The translations under genes and the position numbers were made by a program. Shown here piece after piece: positions 1 through 13,067 of a stretch of DNA of 64,000 bases. The notes beneath the pieces were generated by a model, which was given only the letters and a program-made list of their open reading frames with translations, was not told the origin of the DNA and did no database searches. Location: the NCBI GenBank assembly GCA_000727475.1, contig KL647300.1, positions 2,913,743-2,977,742 of the forward strand. Direction: 5' to 3'. This stretch comes from Sarcocystis neurona (lineage: Eukaryota; Apicomplexa; Conoidasida; Eucoccidiorida; Sarcocystidae). Each line of letters begins with the position of its first letter. The stretch's first letter is position 1.

Positions 1-54
1 AATATATATATATAATATCTATATATAAGTAATATATATATATATATATATATA
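1..54. repeat. (AT)n microsatellite at the window edge
   Basis: Almost pure alternating A and T with a few interruptions. It is one of the few long TA tracts in the otherwise repeat-poor first 25 kb. Confidence 0.9.
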
Positions 55-3000
55 CTCGCTCGTGTGTAGTGGTGTAATCCCATCAGTGTCACACAGTGTA
101 CCTTACAGCACATATCCCGTATATGTATTGGGTGTGTATCTACATAACGCGGAGTTTGCACTGAGAAGCCGAAGGACACAAGCGTTTCCTTCTTCGTCTG
201 CCTGGGTGCTGCGCGCTCAGAGGCACGAGGCCTTCTCCTTTGCAAAGAACTTAAATACCTCAGATGAAGGACGCCGCCATGTGCCGCTTTCTTTTTTGTT
301 TCAGAAAAAGGGGAACAAAGAAGGATCTGTCGCACACCGGTGAGTCAATGGAAGATCAGGGTGCCCACCTCCTGCAGCCGACGAGTGGAACGGCGCATTG
401 GTCAGTAGTGATGGAAAGACAAATATGCCCTTGCTGCACAGAGAAGCAAAGTGTACTCGCAAGGTAGTCTTGCACGTACCACAGTTCGTGTGTGTCTACA
501 TGCGTCCGTCTGGCCGTGCATACACCTGTATGCGTGCACATATACATACATATATATATATTGATTCTTTTAACCCCAATGAATGTACGAAGTTGGGGTA
601 TTTCACAGGTAGGTGTGTCGACCGCCGCGCATGCATTGAAGACGTAATACGTCCTCCTCAGCTTCCACGCGGGCTTGCGTGCTCGTGCACCTGCATTAAG
701 AAGCGCGTACCCTCCTGGATGTTCTCATGATTGGTTTCGCCTCCAGTCACCTCGGCAACTACAGCTACTACTCAGTCAAACAGCCGTATCCACTGTAACA
801 TATACATACGTGTATAGATTTTCGTGCACACGTTTGTAGCCGTAGACTTACCCAAGAATATATATTTTATATATATGCACATTTATGTATACGCAGGGCC
901 TTGTATCTATGAGAGTGCATGCTCAGGGGGTAGCGGGTTTTTCATTGAGGCGTCGGTTTGCAAGGCACTTTCGCGTAAACGGCCGAGACCGGACGTTCGT
1001 ATTTACCAGTGTCGAACCTGCCTAGAAAGGTGCACGACATAGAGAAGCACGTAGAGGAAACGGGGATAGAAGCAAAAGCAGAAGAGTCATTCGCAGCAGC
1101 AGGTGTCTCAATTTTTTTTCTTTGATAGGCCGTAATCAGCGAAGATCACACGACCCGACCGCCGGCCGAGAAACCGCGTGAGTCGTCAGGCCTTCGTAGC
1201 GGCGTCGGGGGCATCACTTGCGTGCCTCTAGTGACTGAACCGCAGCAGGAGTAGTAACTAGCACTGACACATCCGAAAGCAGTTGCACGCCGTTTGTTGG
1301 AGACTTCTGCTGTGCTGGAGTTTTCCTCATGGAGTGCATACCAAGAACGCTTCCAGAGGCTCAGCCGCTGGAGATTTTCTCACAGCTTAGCCCCTCAAGC
1401 GACAAGCCTTCTCAGTTATATTCTGCTACACGTGCGTGTCCGTCCTTATTATCCGTTAGGCACACGCAAAACTGTAGGTAGCTACATTTGTGCTACGCAT
1501 ACAGGTCACACACAGGTGTTTGGTTAACATTCAAGGAGTGGTACCGATTGCGGTTTTGGTCGTAGCGTTGTGAAATACACGTCCCTCTCGCATTTGTTGC
1601 TCTTGTATTAGCCGCCTGCGCATTACAGGAGGTTTACTTACGCCTGATGCGTTGCTCTTGCATGTCGTTCCAGGCGGTGTATGCTACTATGAGTGAATTT
1701 TGAATTAGTTGTCCTCTGATTCTAGTTAACTCTGCTTTTGTTCCTGCTTTACAGGTAGACGTAAATTACCTGTTACTCACGTTCCACCGTTACCTTCTAT
1801 ATCTCTTTATGCCAGCGTTTGACCCACCTGCTGTACATAAGCCTATCTTATGGTTTCAATTCGCGGCTTCAGGCTTGAAGAATTGACCCGATCTTTTCTA
1901 ACGAAGGACTTCACCTCGTCGCTACAATGTATGAACTCTTCAGCAGAACTACGCTCAGTGCGTACAACAGCTATACTTCAGTGAAGATGTAATCTCCACT
2001 CGATACGCCTGCATGTTCAGCGGCGCACAGGAGCTTCGGATTAAAGTCTTCTAAACTTTTTTTATGGGTTCCGGATCTTGTGCCGGTATCTCAAAGTACC
2101 TAATTGTTCTTGCAAATTATCTGTTGTTATTATCGATAGGCGCGTATAGTTTCCAAAAGGCTTCGCGGATATCTGTGCTCCTGAAATTTCTGGGTTCACG
2201 AGAACTTGCAGTTTGATAACAGTTCGTCCGTTCACACGTTTACAAGTCGTCGAGATGTATGATTTCCGGATACTTGCGTGCTCCCTGGAATGCTTCTGTT
2301 TTACCAATTTTCAGGTGCTCATTATTTCTTGTGTACACGTGTCTTTAGACGTCGTGTAAAACGATTATTTGAGTCACTAGACTGCACCCTAATTCATTTG
2401 CTAGGGTTAATGCGAGCCGCCTAATTTAAGTGCTTAAGCACTCGTTTGTTCCGTACAATTCTGGTGTGGCATTATGCTTCCAAACTCACGCGGAAGAAAA
2501 CCACCCTCCTGGGACACTTTTGCCATTTGGTTGTGGCACAGCACAGGATTTCGTTCAATAAATGCGGATAGCCAGCGGGCTAAGAACCACTTAGGTGATG
2601 GAGGGGTTGAGCGGCAAATTGTAGACGTACTACGTACCTCTTGCACGAGCCAATTTCCTGTTTCCAGTTCCCGAGCCCGTCTAATCATTTCAACATACCA
2701 AGGCCAGATTCTGCGGGTGCTGCGCGTGGTGAATCTGTTACTTTGTCCCATTTATGGCCTCCGTTGACACCGAATATTTAATGTAGAATGCCTCGGTGCC
2801 TCACAAGTGAAGGCCTCCGACTAGGAGGTTTACTTCGTGTACGTCGACACTGAAATGCCACAAACACCTGTGTTGATTTTTTACTGTACGCGTGGACCTA
2901 CGTAACCGCAATTTTCGGTGCGCAGGTTCTGTGTTTCATTCATGCAGATATGTTTGATTCCCGATTATTAATTAGTGTGTGCTTGGACTGATGTGCGCCC

Positions 3001-5866
3001 ACGTAGATATATGTATACAAGCAGTCCCAGTTGCACGGGGAGCATGCGGACGCTACGTGCAAGTGCCTCCTGATCATAGTTGTCTTCTGTGCACCCGTGC
3101 GTAGGTTCACTACGGTGTGTGTAACGCACTCGCGTATACGTTAGTGTGACAAACCAAATGCGTCGATGTCTGTCCTCGGAGTAGAGACTTCGTACCCCAA
3201 GTCCGTTGCGTCCACCAAAAAGCGAACAGAGGACGACAGTAGCGTGAAGGTCACTAGACTAACGTGGGCACCTAAGTTTGACCGCGCTCAATGCGAAAAC
3301 GTGCTGTTCCCCGACGAGTTCTCTCTAAATATATACGTTATACGCTGCCTACAAGGCGCCATGCTGTGAGGTTTGAAATCGGGGTAGTCTTTGATATGGA
3401 AGAAAAATTTTGTAACGCATTGTTGCTACCTGCACGGGAATATCAGTTATTCGGAGACTCGACAGCTCTGTCTAGTCCACTATCCCACGTGGAGAAATTG
3501 TGCTTCGACAAAGGGACAACTTAGGCCTCCTATAAGAAAACTTTTGAAGCGTTTAGTCTGCTGATACATTAGCGAGCATGCTGATGTTCCATCAGTAACG
3601 TAAGTAGTAACTCCTGTTCGGGGTGTAACTCGTGCGATGTGATCTGTACGGACGTAAACGTAGACAGACTTGGGTGTGTAGCAGATGCGTGCGTGCGCTC
3701 ATGCCCACGCGTGGGTCTACCGAGCAGAAGTCCCAACGTACACTGTTTCCGCAGCACTGAGAAGAAGATTTTCCCTCATGAAGATGTCGGCGACGAGTCA
3801 CGCTGTGCAACGCGAAAGAAGAGCACCGTTTCGACTGCACTGCTCTCTTCGACATACTGCATAAGGGTACTGGGTAAACAGAACGTTTATAAGCACTACG
3901 GTACAAAACTCGTAGACACAATGACGACGAACTGACGGTGTGCTTCCTCCGATGCGCGTAACTTCGTCGTTCCTGAAGCTACTGCGAGATTAAAAAGCGT
4001 GCTGCGATACAGCCAAACAATGCTCGGCGGTCGTAGTGTCGCCAACATTCATCCTTAATAATACTTGAAGATCCAGGTAAAATGACTTCCTCCACATAAG
4101 CACAGTGCGAAAGAAATCACGTCTAACAATAATTTTGCCGGAGAGGTTTCGAAAGATGTCAGTGGATTATCTACTTTGTTCCGCTGGATCAAGTAAAATT
4201 TTCGCGGTGCCAGCGCGAACGAAATATTTCCTACCGAAAATAATTTCCTCAAAGTGCAGTGCGGGGGACGGATGAAAGCTGTTAGAGTAAAACACAAAAA
4301 ACTTCTGGCGTTGGCTTCGGTCAATCGGTGAACTCGCCTCAGAAGGTGAGGATGGCCTACTTTTCAATCCATTCGATAGTCTTCCGGTGGTTGTTGCAAC
4401 CATTGGTAATAGGCGAGCCTCTTACCTCTGTGACCGCCTTCAGCAATCCTCATAAACAAGTAAGTCTTCTGGGCGTGAAACCACAGTGTCTGGGCACCTA
4501 CGACAGCTACCGTTTACCTCGTTTTAACGGGTATCTTGACTCTTGCAAAGAGGATGTTTTCAACGAAGAGGGGTGATTCTCTTTTGGAGAGAGGAATTTG
4601 ACATGCACGACCCAAGGATAGCACTTGTGTCTGCTACGAGTGAGCTGAGGAGACACTGTCTAAGCCCATCGCATATAGCACTACATCACGCCGTAGGTTA
4701 AGGATCTGCGTCTTCTGTGTACGCTTGTTTGTTTCGCATGTATGTATGGATGTATGGACATGTGTGTGTGTGTGTGTGAATGTGTGTGACGGTGACTGTG
4801 TTTTTCCGTGTTTCCATCTGTTACACCATCCTGGGTAGATTCTGTCGGAGAAGAAAGCATCTTTCAGAAATAACAGATCCCACACTCAGGCTCAATCACT
4901 ACAATCAACGTGTAAAACCTAAACCCATTAAAAAAGAATTACAGGCGAAGAAATGCAAAGCGATCGTGGCCACCGTTAAGATCCCCCACTGATACAATCA
5001 TGCCGTCATTTTCTGAGAAGTCACTGCTGTTTTTCGGTATCCAGTGAGGCGGGAGATAACTGCTGTTGTCCACTCCCTCGCAAGCCTCCCGCTACACCTG
5101 CGAAACAAAGGACTACTTCACCAGTGCGAAGGAGACAGGCAGGAAAGCGATCGATCCTCACTCGACTGGAACTCGGCACGTATATCACACGAAGAACGTA
5201 TCTGCGGTATCCAAAACTGACGCCATTCGAACGGACGTTGCGCTTTCATGTTGCCGCACGAAATTTGGCTTTCACGCAGTGATTGTCCGCCGAGGCAGGG
5301 AAAAGGAACCGTGTCAAAGAAATAATTCTTTCCTCGTCTCCCCCCAAAAATATTTCTTCCTCCGACTAATTCTGTACGAATTGTCGTCGTACACACGTGA
5401 CAGAAGATCGTTCTTCCTTACCAGTAGTCACTACAACGTTGTCGGGGCAAAGTTCCCTCTTTCTCAACAGCATCAAGAAAGGCAGAAAAGCAGTCTTCCT
5501 TTTTTTAGTACAATCAACTTTAGTGCAGTTGATTTTAACCAAAAAAAAAAGATATGGGTGATTTACTGAACAACCATACTGCAGACAAAAAACGGTGTGC
5601 TTGCTTAATATTGCGGAGATCACGGTTCACATTGTTCAATCGTGCAAGAACGAAAAAACGCAACTGCGTATGCGTTGTGTGCCATAAATGACGCTTAATT
5701 ATTACGTGTTATTTTCCGGAATTGAACTATAAAACAAACGAGAGTCATGTGAGAGAGCAGCTGCGGTGACCTCAGCTATCCCGCAGAGGAAAGACTGTGG
5801 CTCTCCCGTATGAGCTCTATTATAGGCGATAACTACTCAATTACCACACACAGCAAAAAACATCAA
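55..5866. other. Gene-free or unrecognised stretch
   Basis: I see no convincing gene. The open frames on both strands are short (mostly below 110 codons, the longest 167 codons at 5066-5569), overlap each other in antisense, and show no recognisable domain. There is a short (TG)n tract near 4759-4790. The right end is the region just beyond the stop codon of the minus-strand acyltransferase gene, so about 5.4-5.87 kb may contain its 3' untranslated region. Confidence 0.5.
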
Positions 5867-6025
5867 CTACGGTTTGATCAAGTCGTACAGGCGCCAAGTT
5901 TCTGCCTCTGCCTTCTCTGCGAAAGCTTCGTGGGTACAACTCTCATCGTTGGGCAGGAAATTTCCGATGCCCACTCCAACCGGACTAAACGCGCACGTGC
6001 GATGCTCTCCCAGACGGCCTTCAAC
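5867..6025 (-). CDS. ATS1: ATS1 exon 4: C-terminus and stop
   Basis: Acceptor GTGTTGCAG, starting in phase 0 to match the end of exon 3. It encodes 52 residues beginning VEGRLGEHR, with AFSPVGVGIGNF matching the beta-strand region that follows the PPP motif in plant ATS1, and stops at TAG (5869-5867). A longer open frame in another minus-strand register overlaps it (5878-6102) but is a shadow. Confidence 0.85.
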   Translation of the reverse strand, partial: VEGRLGEHRTCAFSPVGVGIGNFLPNDESCTHEAFAEKAEAETWRLYDLIKP

Positions 6026-9000
6026 CTGCAACACAATCCGGCGGAGAAGTGTTCAAACTTAGAAAATACTACGCAGGGAGTTGGTAAAAAAGGGGCAACC
6101 ACGCATTAAGAGTTATACTGACTAAAAAAGCAAAACGAAGTTCGAGTGCCACCATTCCGCGTTCTTGTGAAGCTTAGCTACCTTATTCATTTCGACTGAC
6201 GCGGCTGCGAAACGCGTATACTTACAGTACGTACACGCGCACAGGAGCGTGTCTATAAATAGGTAGTATGCTTACGCTTCCGTGTCTCTTCACGTACATA
6301 CATAAAGACATATATATCTACGGAGCGTGTATGTCTGCATGTGCGCAACTCTTGTCCACCGAGGTAATTTTGTGAACAACTTCAGTACACGTGTACATAT
6401 ATTGCATGCGCAGGTGAACACACTAACCCAACAGACTGTATCCATATATATATATATATACATATATGTGTGTATATAGGCAAATACATGCGAATACCTT
6501 CTACATATACGCAGGCACTATCCACCCACGGAACGGCCGTAGCAATCGGCTTAAAACACCAAAAATGCACCAAAATTGGTCTGTCCAGGCCTATTCTAGA
6601 CATTACTGTTGCCAATGTGCACGACTGTGACTCGTCAGCGACAAGGAGCTACTACGCGACCAGAATTCCCCGCGTACACTTACCTGGATATTTACGTGTC
6701 TACACTGGTGTCCCTGGTGTTATGCAACGGTTATGTACGCATATATATATATATATATACACAGACGTACAGAAACCTTTGTGTGTAAATGTATGTATAT
6801 TCATACTGCTAGGAAAACACACTCGCGCGGTTCCCAAATACGTACTACGGAGGGGGACGGTATTCTTGCAGCGTTTACCACCTAGTCGAGTTGTGTAAGA
6901 CTGAGGCTGTTAAGGGGGCGGTGGCGTACAAGTGGATGTTATGGTGTGTTCCTAATAATAGTCTTGGGGTCAACAGAAGCAGTAAAGTCATACTTGTACA
7001 CAGATATTGTTATTTATACGGAAAACGAAACACACGTGAACGTACGTCCACACATACATATGTGCTGGCAGAAACACTTGTGTCCGCTGGTCATACCTTC
7101 TTCGGTGGAGGACAGATGGGAGCCGTGTAAAAAGCCATAGGACAGAAATGTGTGACTCTCCCCTTTGTTGCATTTGCCTTTTTCGCCAGAAGACGGAAAA
7201 GGCGCACAGCTTTCGGATCGAATTTGTCAGGCTTGCTGAATTGTCCTGTCTCGTCTTGTCGGTCTCTTCCTCCGCTGGGAGCTACCCACACCAGTGTTCC
7301 TCCTTCTTCCAGCATCTGCTGCAGCGCAGCCATCGCTGCTACGTTCCGTTGCTGCCGGCGGTGCTGCTCCGCAACTGACAGTAGGGCACTTGTCAGATGT
7401 TTCTTTGAATGGACGCAGAGGAGATTGCATCCCAGTGAAAACGGGGTGGAAACGGGATCTTCCCGCACTCTACACGCAAACCCAACGGGAAAAGATTAGA
7501 AGAACGAGAGGCCTGCAGGTTATGGAAGGACAGAAGCCAGAGGAAAACTTGGAAAGAGCGACACAGGAAAGAGGGGAAGACAACGGAGAAAGGACAAAAG
7601 AAGAAAAACACGTCGTTCTTGAGGGCTCTCTTAAAGATGCGCAGGCAACAGAACCCAACGAAAGAGGAACGAACAAAGTTTTCAAGCGCACGGCAAGGCT
7701 GGGAAGTCACCAAAGCAGAGGAATGAACAAGTAAGGATCACGAGGACGACACCAAGGAAATCGATAAAGAGAACAATGGTGACGCTTGGACGGGCTACAC
7801 CCCAGCGGGATAAGGACAGAGCAGCCCTATTCACAAGGCAGAGTAGTGAGAGGAAAAATGTGATAAAACCAGAGTGTGCAAATCGCACAGAAAGAATGTG
7901 CGGGACGAGCATTTTACCCGCAGTTCCACACACAGGTGTATACACGTACTGGGAAGATGGTGCATACATGCATATATACATATGAACACGTTCACCACTA
8001 CACACGTGCATAGAAATTCAGGACAGATAAAAAACGTAACCCGTAGACTAGGCTTGATGTGTGATTCCACTGAGCATTCAGAGAACACCGGGTCCATCTC
8101 GGTGTTTGCTTAGAGACGACAGAGTGAACTAAGAAAATCAGAAGCAGATGGAAGAGAGACGCGAAAAAGAGAACAGAGCAGAAGAGCAAAGTCAACGAAG
8201 AGAAAATCAGAAGCAGATGGAAGAGAGACGCGAAAAAGAGAACAGAGCAGAAGAGCAAAGTCAACGAAGAGAAAAAGCTCGAAAGAAGTCACATATCAAA
8301 ATGCAAGCCTTCACCGAAGAATGGGCACAATAGGTGGACAGAAGATAGCTGTTAGAAGAGAGTTAAAGCAGAAGCAGGGCGTAAGCAAACGCGCCACGTG
8401 TGCTTCTCCGAATCTCGCAAAGAACATTCTGCAGTGAGACGCAGCAACGCCTCTCCCGCTTCTTCTCTGTACTTCTTCTTTTCAACTAATTCGTATCGAC
8501 TATAAAAGGCAAAAATTGCTGCTTTCGTCTTTTTCGCTCAGCCGTGTGCTGTTGCTGGTGTTGTGTCTGCGGCTGTTCCTTCCTTTTCTTCTGAATCTGC
8601 AACGCGATGGCGGAGCCTCGAGGCACACGTATGCACGGCTGCTAAAGTTATACGTGTACAAATTGTGTTCTACTGGAATCAGCTTCACTGCGTAGTAGAA
8701 GTGATGAGACTTTTCACCTGCTCCCGCAGAGACACGCAGAGTTCTACATAGCCGGTACGGTATATATGATACCTTGTACATCTCCGTTTCGTACGCTTGA
8801 GAATGTAAGGTGAATCTCGTCATTCATGTAGACCGCGTCAGCCGTAAAATGTCCTTCACCCCAGTGGCAGTAGAAAAGTTCTTCTATACGACACAGACCC
8901 TCACCTGCACGTCCCTTGTTCACTCTTCGCATCTGGTATAACTACTGGCCTTCTTGGACTGGAAATGGGTACAGTAAAATCAAGTTCGCAAAATTACTAG

Positions 9001-12000
9001 AATGGTTGTCGCTGGGCAAACAACGCTCTTCCTTCTTCTTGCACGAGCGGTGTATGACGTTGACCTTAGCGACGCAAAGAACCGTCGGATACGTACGGAG
9101 GCGTGCAGGGCAAGGGCTCGACGAATGGAGACTCACGCACAGCGGAACGCTTTCTACTACTTCTGTACGCAGTGCGTGTTCAACAGTTATCGACGGAGAC
9201 GCAGTCAGGCAAACCTCTTCTTCTGCACAAGGACGTCAACAGCGTATATGACCTATCACAGGACCGTATTTTCTCGCCGGCGGTAGTGGACTGACTTGTG
9301 GCCTGCAACGAAGATAATGCGCTGCCCCAGCTCTCGTTCTCCGAGGTGTTCGAACACCAGCTTTAACACTTGCGGATCCGGTTCTGTCTGGTGGTTCGAG
9401 AGAAAAATGACATTTTCTGCTCTCTCGAGTTTATCCTTTATCATCTGCAGCGGCGACACACCGTCAGCTGCTCCAGCGACAGCAGCCGCAGCAGGCGTCA
9501 CTTCTCCGCCGAGGCTCCACGCGTCCACAGCACCAGCGAACGGTGGGGAAGAGGGAGTCGGAGGAGAGGAGAGTGGAAGAAGAAACGGAGATGGGGGAGA
9601 GGTACCAGGGGAAGCAGCTGATACAGACGACGATGGAGATGCAGGAGACGCATCAGGAGACGAGCGGCACGGACTTGTCGAAGAAGAAGACGGGTCAAAA
9701 GAAAACGAAGAAGAAACGGAGTTAGACGATCTTTCTGGCACTGGGAGAACGATCTTGCTGCGGGAGAGATCGATGAGAGGTCGCCACATCATTTCGGACC
9801 ACGCGGAGAAGTCCAGCGGAGCGCGCAACGCCTTGTGATAAGGTGTGAAAGGATAGTTCGAGTACTTCCACGCAAGCTGCCACGTGCTTCTGTAGCAGCA
9901 AAAGGCAGCCGCAGCAGCAGGATACCGCAGAGCAACCGCAAACGTGTTCAGCAGCGACAAGGGCAGCAACAACGTCAGCAACGGCAGCCGTACCCGACGG
10001 AACCGGAGAAATTTGGGAAATCACAGCGTCGAAGTGCGTATCTCTCTGTATCTCTCTCCCTATCTGTTTAGCTTCTCCCTGTTTGTCAGGCAGGGAGCCA
10101 ACGCGATATCGATGGAATCGAAGCAATGCGCAGCAGCAACTCGCCGCCGCCGCAGAAGCCTCTATCACCCGCAACACCAGCGGCAGCAGAAGCAGCGGTA
10201 CCAGCTGCAGTGAGCAGTCACTGAAGCAGCTTCGCATGGAAGGGAAGACTCACGTGCACTGAGGACCTCGTAGAGCACCACGTGGGGTGCTCGCTGCGCT
10301 GCCGTTACTACGATGAAAGCGTACTGCAGTAGCGTTTGCAGTCCGCCAAACACGTTGAGAAGAGAAGCTGACAACGGCAGGACGAGCACCACCAACGTCG
10401 CTCCCTCGTATATACAAGTACTTGTATCGCTATCAAAAACTTGTTATATGGCGACTCCTCGTGTTAGTTACCCTGTTATTGTTCCATATTCGACTACGAG
10501 CGTTGTCGTTTTGTGGAGTCCCCAGCGAGGCACTGAAGAGGGAAAAAAAGGAAGTGTACCGGGAGCAGGCACACGCAAGGTAAACACCGACTGCTGCAAT
10601 TCGAACAGGATGCACGAACACCCCGGATGCCTCCTTCCATCACAGTAGCGTGAAGCACAGAACGTTGACCCGTGGACGAACGTTGCAGGTAGCGGAGAGG
10701 AGTCACAACGCAGCCAGCTTGTTCTGAAGAAGAAGTCAGAACAGCGGGCAAAGACGCCCACTACAACGGTGGTCGCAAACGGATGTCCAAGGTGAAGAAA
10801 GCTGAGTCGAGAGGAAGAGCGAAAACGTCCAAGCCGCTGTCAACAAAAGACGGCGTAGACGAGTAGCTCAGTGATACAAATTTCCCACCATCCGTAGTCG
10901 CCACAGGAGCACGCGCTACAAATCTGATGGTACCCTATTTTTTGTGATGGATGAACAGGTTACGGAAGCCGGGGTACCAGCACTAGTAGCCCAGCGTACG
11001 TGAGGAACAGCAGTGGGAATGTGTCGCAAGAGAATTCTCCGTTTAATCCGACATTATAGGTGAAACCAGCAGAATCAGGCCCCTTCTGTCGCTGTCGGAG
11101 GAGAAGCCGTAGGAGGACCGGCATCAGCATACATTTTCCACGTAGTTTATATGCGTGTGTGCGTGCCTGTGTGCAAGAATTACAACACGAGGGGTTCTCC
11201 GTGAAAGCCGCAGAGCGACAGAGTCTGAGAGGAAGTAGCCACTCTCCCACTTGGGGCGCCAAACTCAGGGACGGCAGCGGTTAAAACTTTTCAGATGAAG
11301 ACGTACTGTCTGCAGTGAATACGAAGAACAACGGTGTGTAAGCGTGGAGGCCTGCGGCGAAGTCCTGGGGAAAACTTACGCTAGAATATTGAAAAGAGCT
11401 TGGGCGGTGAGGCGGCCAGACAGCGCCACTTCCTCCACGTATTTCTCCGTAAAAACTGCAAAGATGCGTACTTGTTCTTCTCCTAAAGGTGGATCTGCGC
11501 ATTCTGCAGCAGCAGGAGTAACGGCGGTCTTCACTCCACCGGAGGGATCAACAGAAGCAAAAGCGCCGCCACCTCCTGATGCAGCAATTCCGATCTCCGC
11601 AGAGGTCTGTTCAGCACCAGCTGCCAGGGGCTCTTCACCCAAATTTACACCACCGGTGCCACCTGCAGTTTCCTGATCTTCACCTCTTCTCCGTGCTTCT
11701 CCTGCTGCGCCGGCCTGGGTCTGGCTGGCTAGTGCAGCAGATGACGCCACTACAGAATGGGCAGGAGCGGGACAGCGAGTCAAACGTCCGCTCTGCAGCA
11801 AATCGAGAAAGACTTTCTTCGCATACTGAAGAGAAGCAGCGCTTGTACTTTCAGCTATAGGCCGCGGGAGCATGCCCTCTGGAGGCAGCCCGTACGGCAG
11901 CCAGGGAGGCCAGCTGGGCGCTTTGGACGCCTCCGCAGAGCCCAGGCCACTCGCAGGCACCGATGAATCAGTGGAGCGAACTGTACGGTGGGAGGAAATG

Positions 12001-13067
12001 AGAGAAGAGGACGTAGGGCCAGCAGAGTGTGCGGAACGAGAGAGAGAGGGGGTTCGAATGTGAAGGTGATTTGAGGGCTGCGGAAGTCGCGGCGATGAAG
12101 AGGGAGAGACAAGAGTAGGGGACCAGGCCGCATGAAGCGAAGAAGTCTGAGGCGAAGCCCTTGCGCTCGAGGCGACATGGTTCGAAGGGGTAGACTTACT
12201 GGAACTGGCCGCCGTGAACGCATAGTTCGATACGGCTGCACTCGAAAGGGGATTCTGGCGGGTTACGGAGTTTCCTCGGGAGATAGACGAGACATATTTT
12301 GAAGGGCGCAGCGTTTCTGGTAGGGAGCGGAAATATACACCTTGGTAGAAGAACGATTCACAGTTATCTTTTCCTGTTTGTGCTTGATGTCTAATGTGCT
12401 TTGAAAAGAGCTCACGTCCCCCTACTGGTGAAGTAGCACAAACTTTGTCGGATGACAGAGACAACCCTTTCCACGCCACGAATGAAAGTTTTTCTACAGC
12501 GCTATGGAAACGGGTAGATTTGCGAACTAATCCTTCACACGTACGCATCCGGCTACAATCACAAGACGGAAACGGAAGTGTTAACGTCGTATTTTCGCTG
12601 TGCTGCACTTGTACAGCGGGTGAATATCTGGCACACACATGCGAAAATCTCCGCTTTCGACGGCGGATCCCCCTGGAATGATGTGACGTAGCACCAGGGG
12701 CGGAACGAGGGGCGAGTAGCGCCACGAATCGTCTGGGTTGTTCACCTGGCGGGGACGACAAATAAAAGCATCGGAACATGGAGGTCGGGTTTCTGGTGTC
12801 ACTGACTGGGAGGAAGGTGCTGCGCAAATGTTTGCCATTTTGCGCGGGTAGTGCAGGGAATGTGTACGTTTGTGTTCTACTGACAACTCCTTCCTGAGAA
12901 GGAGGTGCGTTGTGGAGACGCATATTTGAGGGCAGTTGGTTGACCGGAGGAAGTCGCAGAGTTACGCATGATTGTGTTGTGGGCTGGGTAAGTCGGGCCG
13001 TCGACATGGCAGGGTTGGAAACCATAAAGGAAAGGGAGAAAAAGTAAACAAATTTGAAGAGCGACAT
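5867..13067 (-). CDS. ATS1: Plastid-type glycerol-3-phosphate acyltransferase (apicoplast ATS1), whole gene span
   Basis: Enzyme that transfers an acyl chain to sn-1 of glycerol-3-phosphate, making lysophosphatidic acid. Apicomplexan ATS1 works in the apicoplast. Four exons are supported: 13067-11380, 9889-9296, 7469-7097 and 6025-5867, with GT-AG introns and agreeing phases, giving about 937 residues if exons 1 and 2 join directly. The acyltransferase box NHQTEPD (about residues 728-734, H(X4)D) and the phosphate-binding APSGGRDR (about 824-831) are intact. I start at the ATG at 13067 because it opens a hydrophobic signal-like segment (MSLFKFVYFFSLSFMV) followed by a Ser/Thr/Arg-rich stretch, as in bipartite apicoplast targeting. 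Plant ATS1 proteins are about half this length; the excess is a long N-terminal extension and a Ser/Pro insertion. A conserved segment expected between exons 1 and 2 was not found, so a small exon may be missing. Confidence 0.9.
7097..7469 (-). CDS. ATS1: ATS1 exon 3: APSGGRDR phosphate-binding block
   Basis: Acceptor GTGTAG at 7470. The first base completes the lysine codon begun in exon 2, then 124 codons follow. It contains FSLGCNLLCVHSKKH, the phosphate-binding APSGGRDR, and the FCPMAFYTAPICPPPKK block, each matching the order in plant ATS1. It ends on a codon boundary at donor AAG|GTATGA. Confidence 0.93.
8133..8271. repeat. Two near-perfect 69-bp tandem copies in ATS1 intron 2
   Basis: A 69-bp unit beginning GAAAATCAGAAGCAGATGG occurs twice with essentially no difference. 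The period is a multiple of three. The plus strand is purine-rich and would read as a charged Glu/Arg/Gln stretch, but the repeat lies inside an intron of the minus-strand gene. Confidence 0.9.
9296..9889 (-). CDS. ATS1: ATS1 exon 2: substrate-binding block and NHQTEPD catalytic box
   Basis: The acceptor is TGCTACAG at 9890, preceded by CTG repeats on the coding strand. The exon encodes the PFTPYHKALR block and the PLIDLSRS block found in plant ATS1. About 80-100 residues rich in Ser, Pro and Ala follow, then KDKLERAENVIF and the catalytic NHQTEPD, ending at VAGHK. The donor is CACAA|GTCAGT. The Ser/Pro/Ala stretch (about 9413-9720) sits inside the conserved fold and is absent from plant enzymes. 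Confidence 0.9.
11380..13067 (-). CDS. ATS1: ATS1 exon 1: targeting peptide, low-complexity extension and N-terminal helical motif
   Basis: About 562 codons. The first 20 residues are hydrophobic and the next several hundred are Ser/Pro/Arg-rich without a domain. A Gly/Ala/Glu-rich patch precedes the last 30 residues, which contain a VALSGRLTAQALF segment resembling the SGRLPAN region at the start of the mature plant acyltransferase. The exon ends in the strong donor GC|GTAAGT, leaving two bases of an alanine codon. The frame is also open upstream as far as 13094, but only a non-ATG codon lies there. Confidence 0.85.

Noticed and set aside
5066..5569. Plus-strand frame of 167 codons
   Set aside because: No domain, overlapped by antisense frames, and adjacent to the 3' end of ATS1. 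Probably untranslated or intergenic.
10255..10430. Possible ATS1 exon on the minus strand with donor GTGAGT
   Set aside because: The sequence is suggestive, but its end phase does not match the acceptor of exon 2, so I did not include it in the model.
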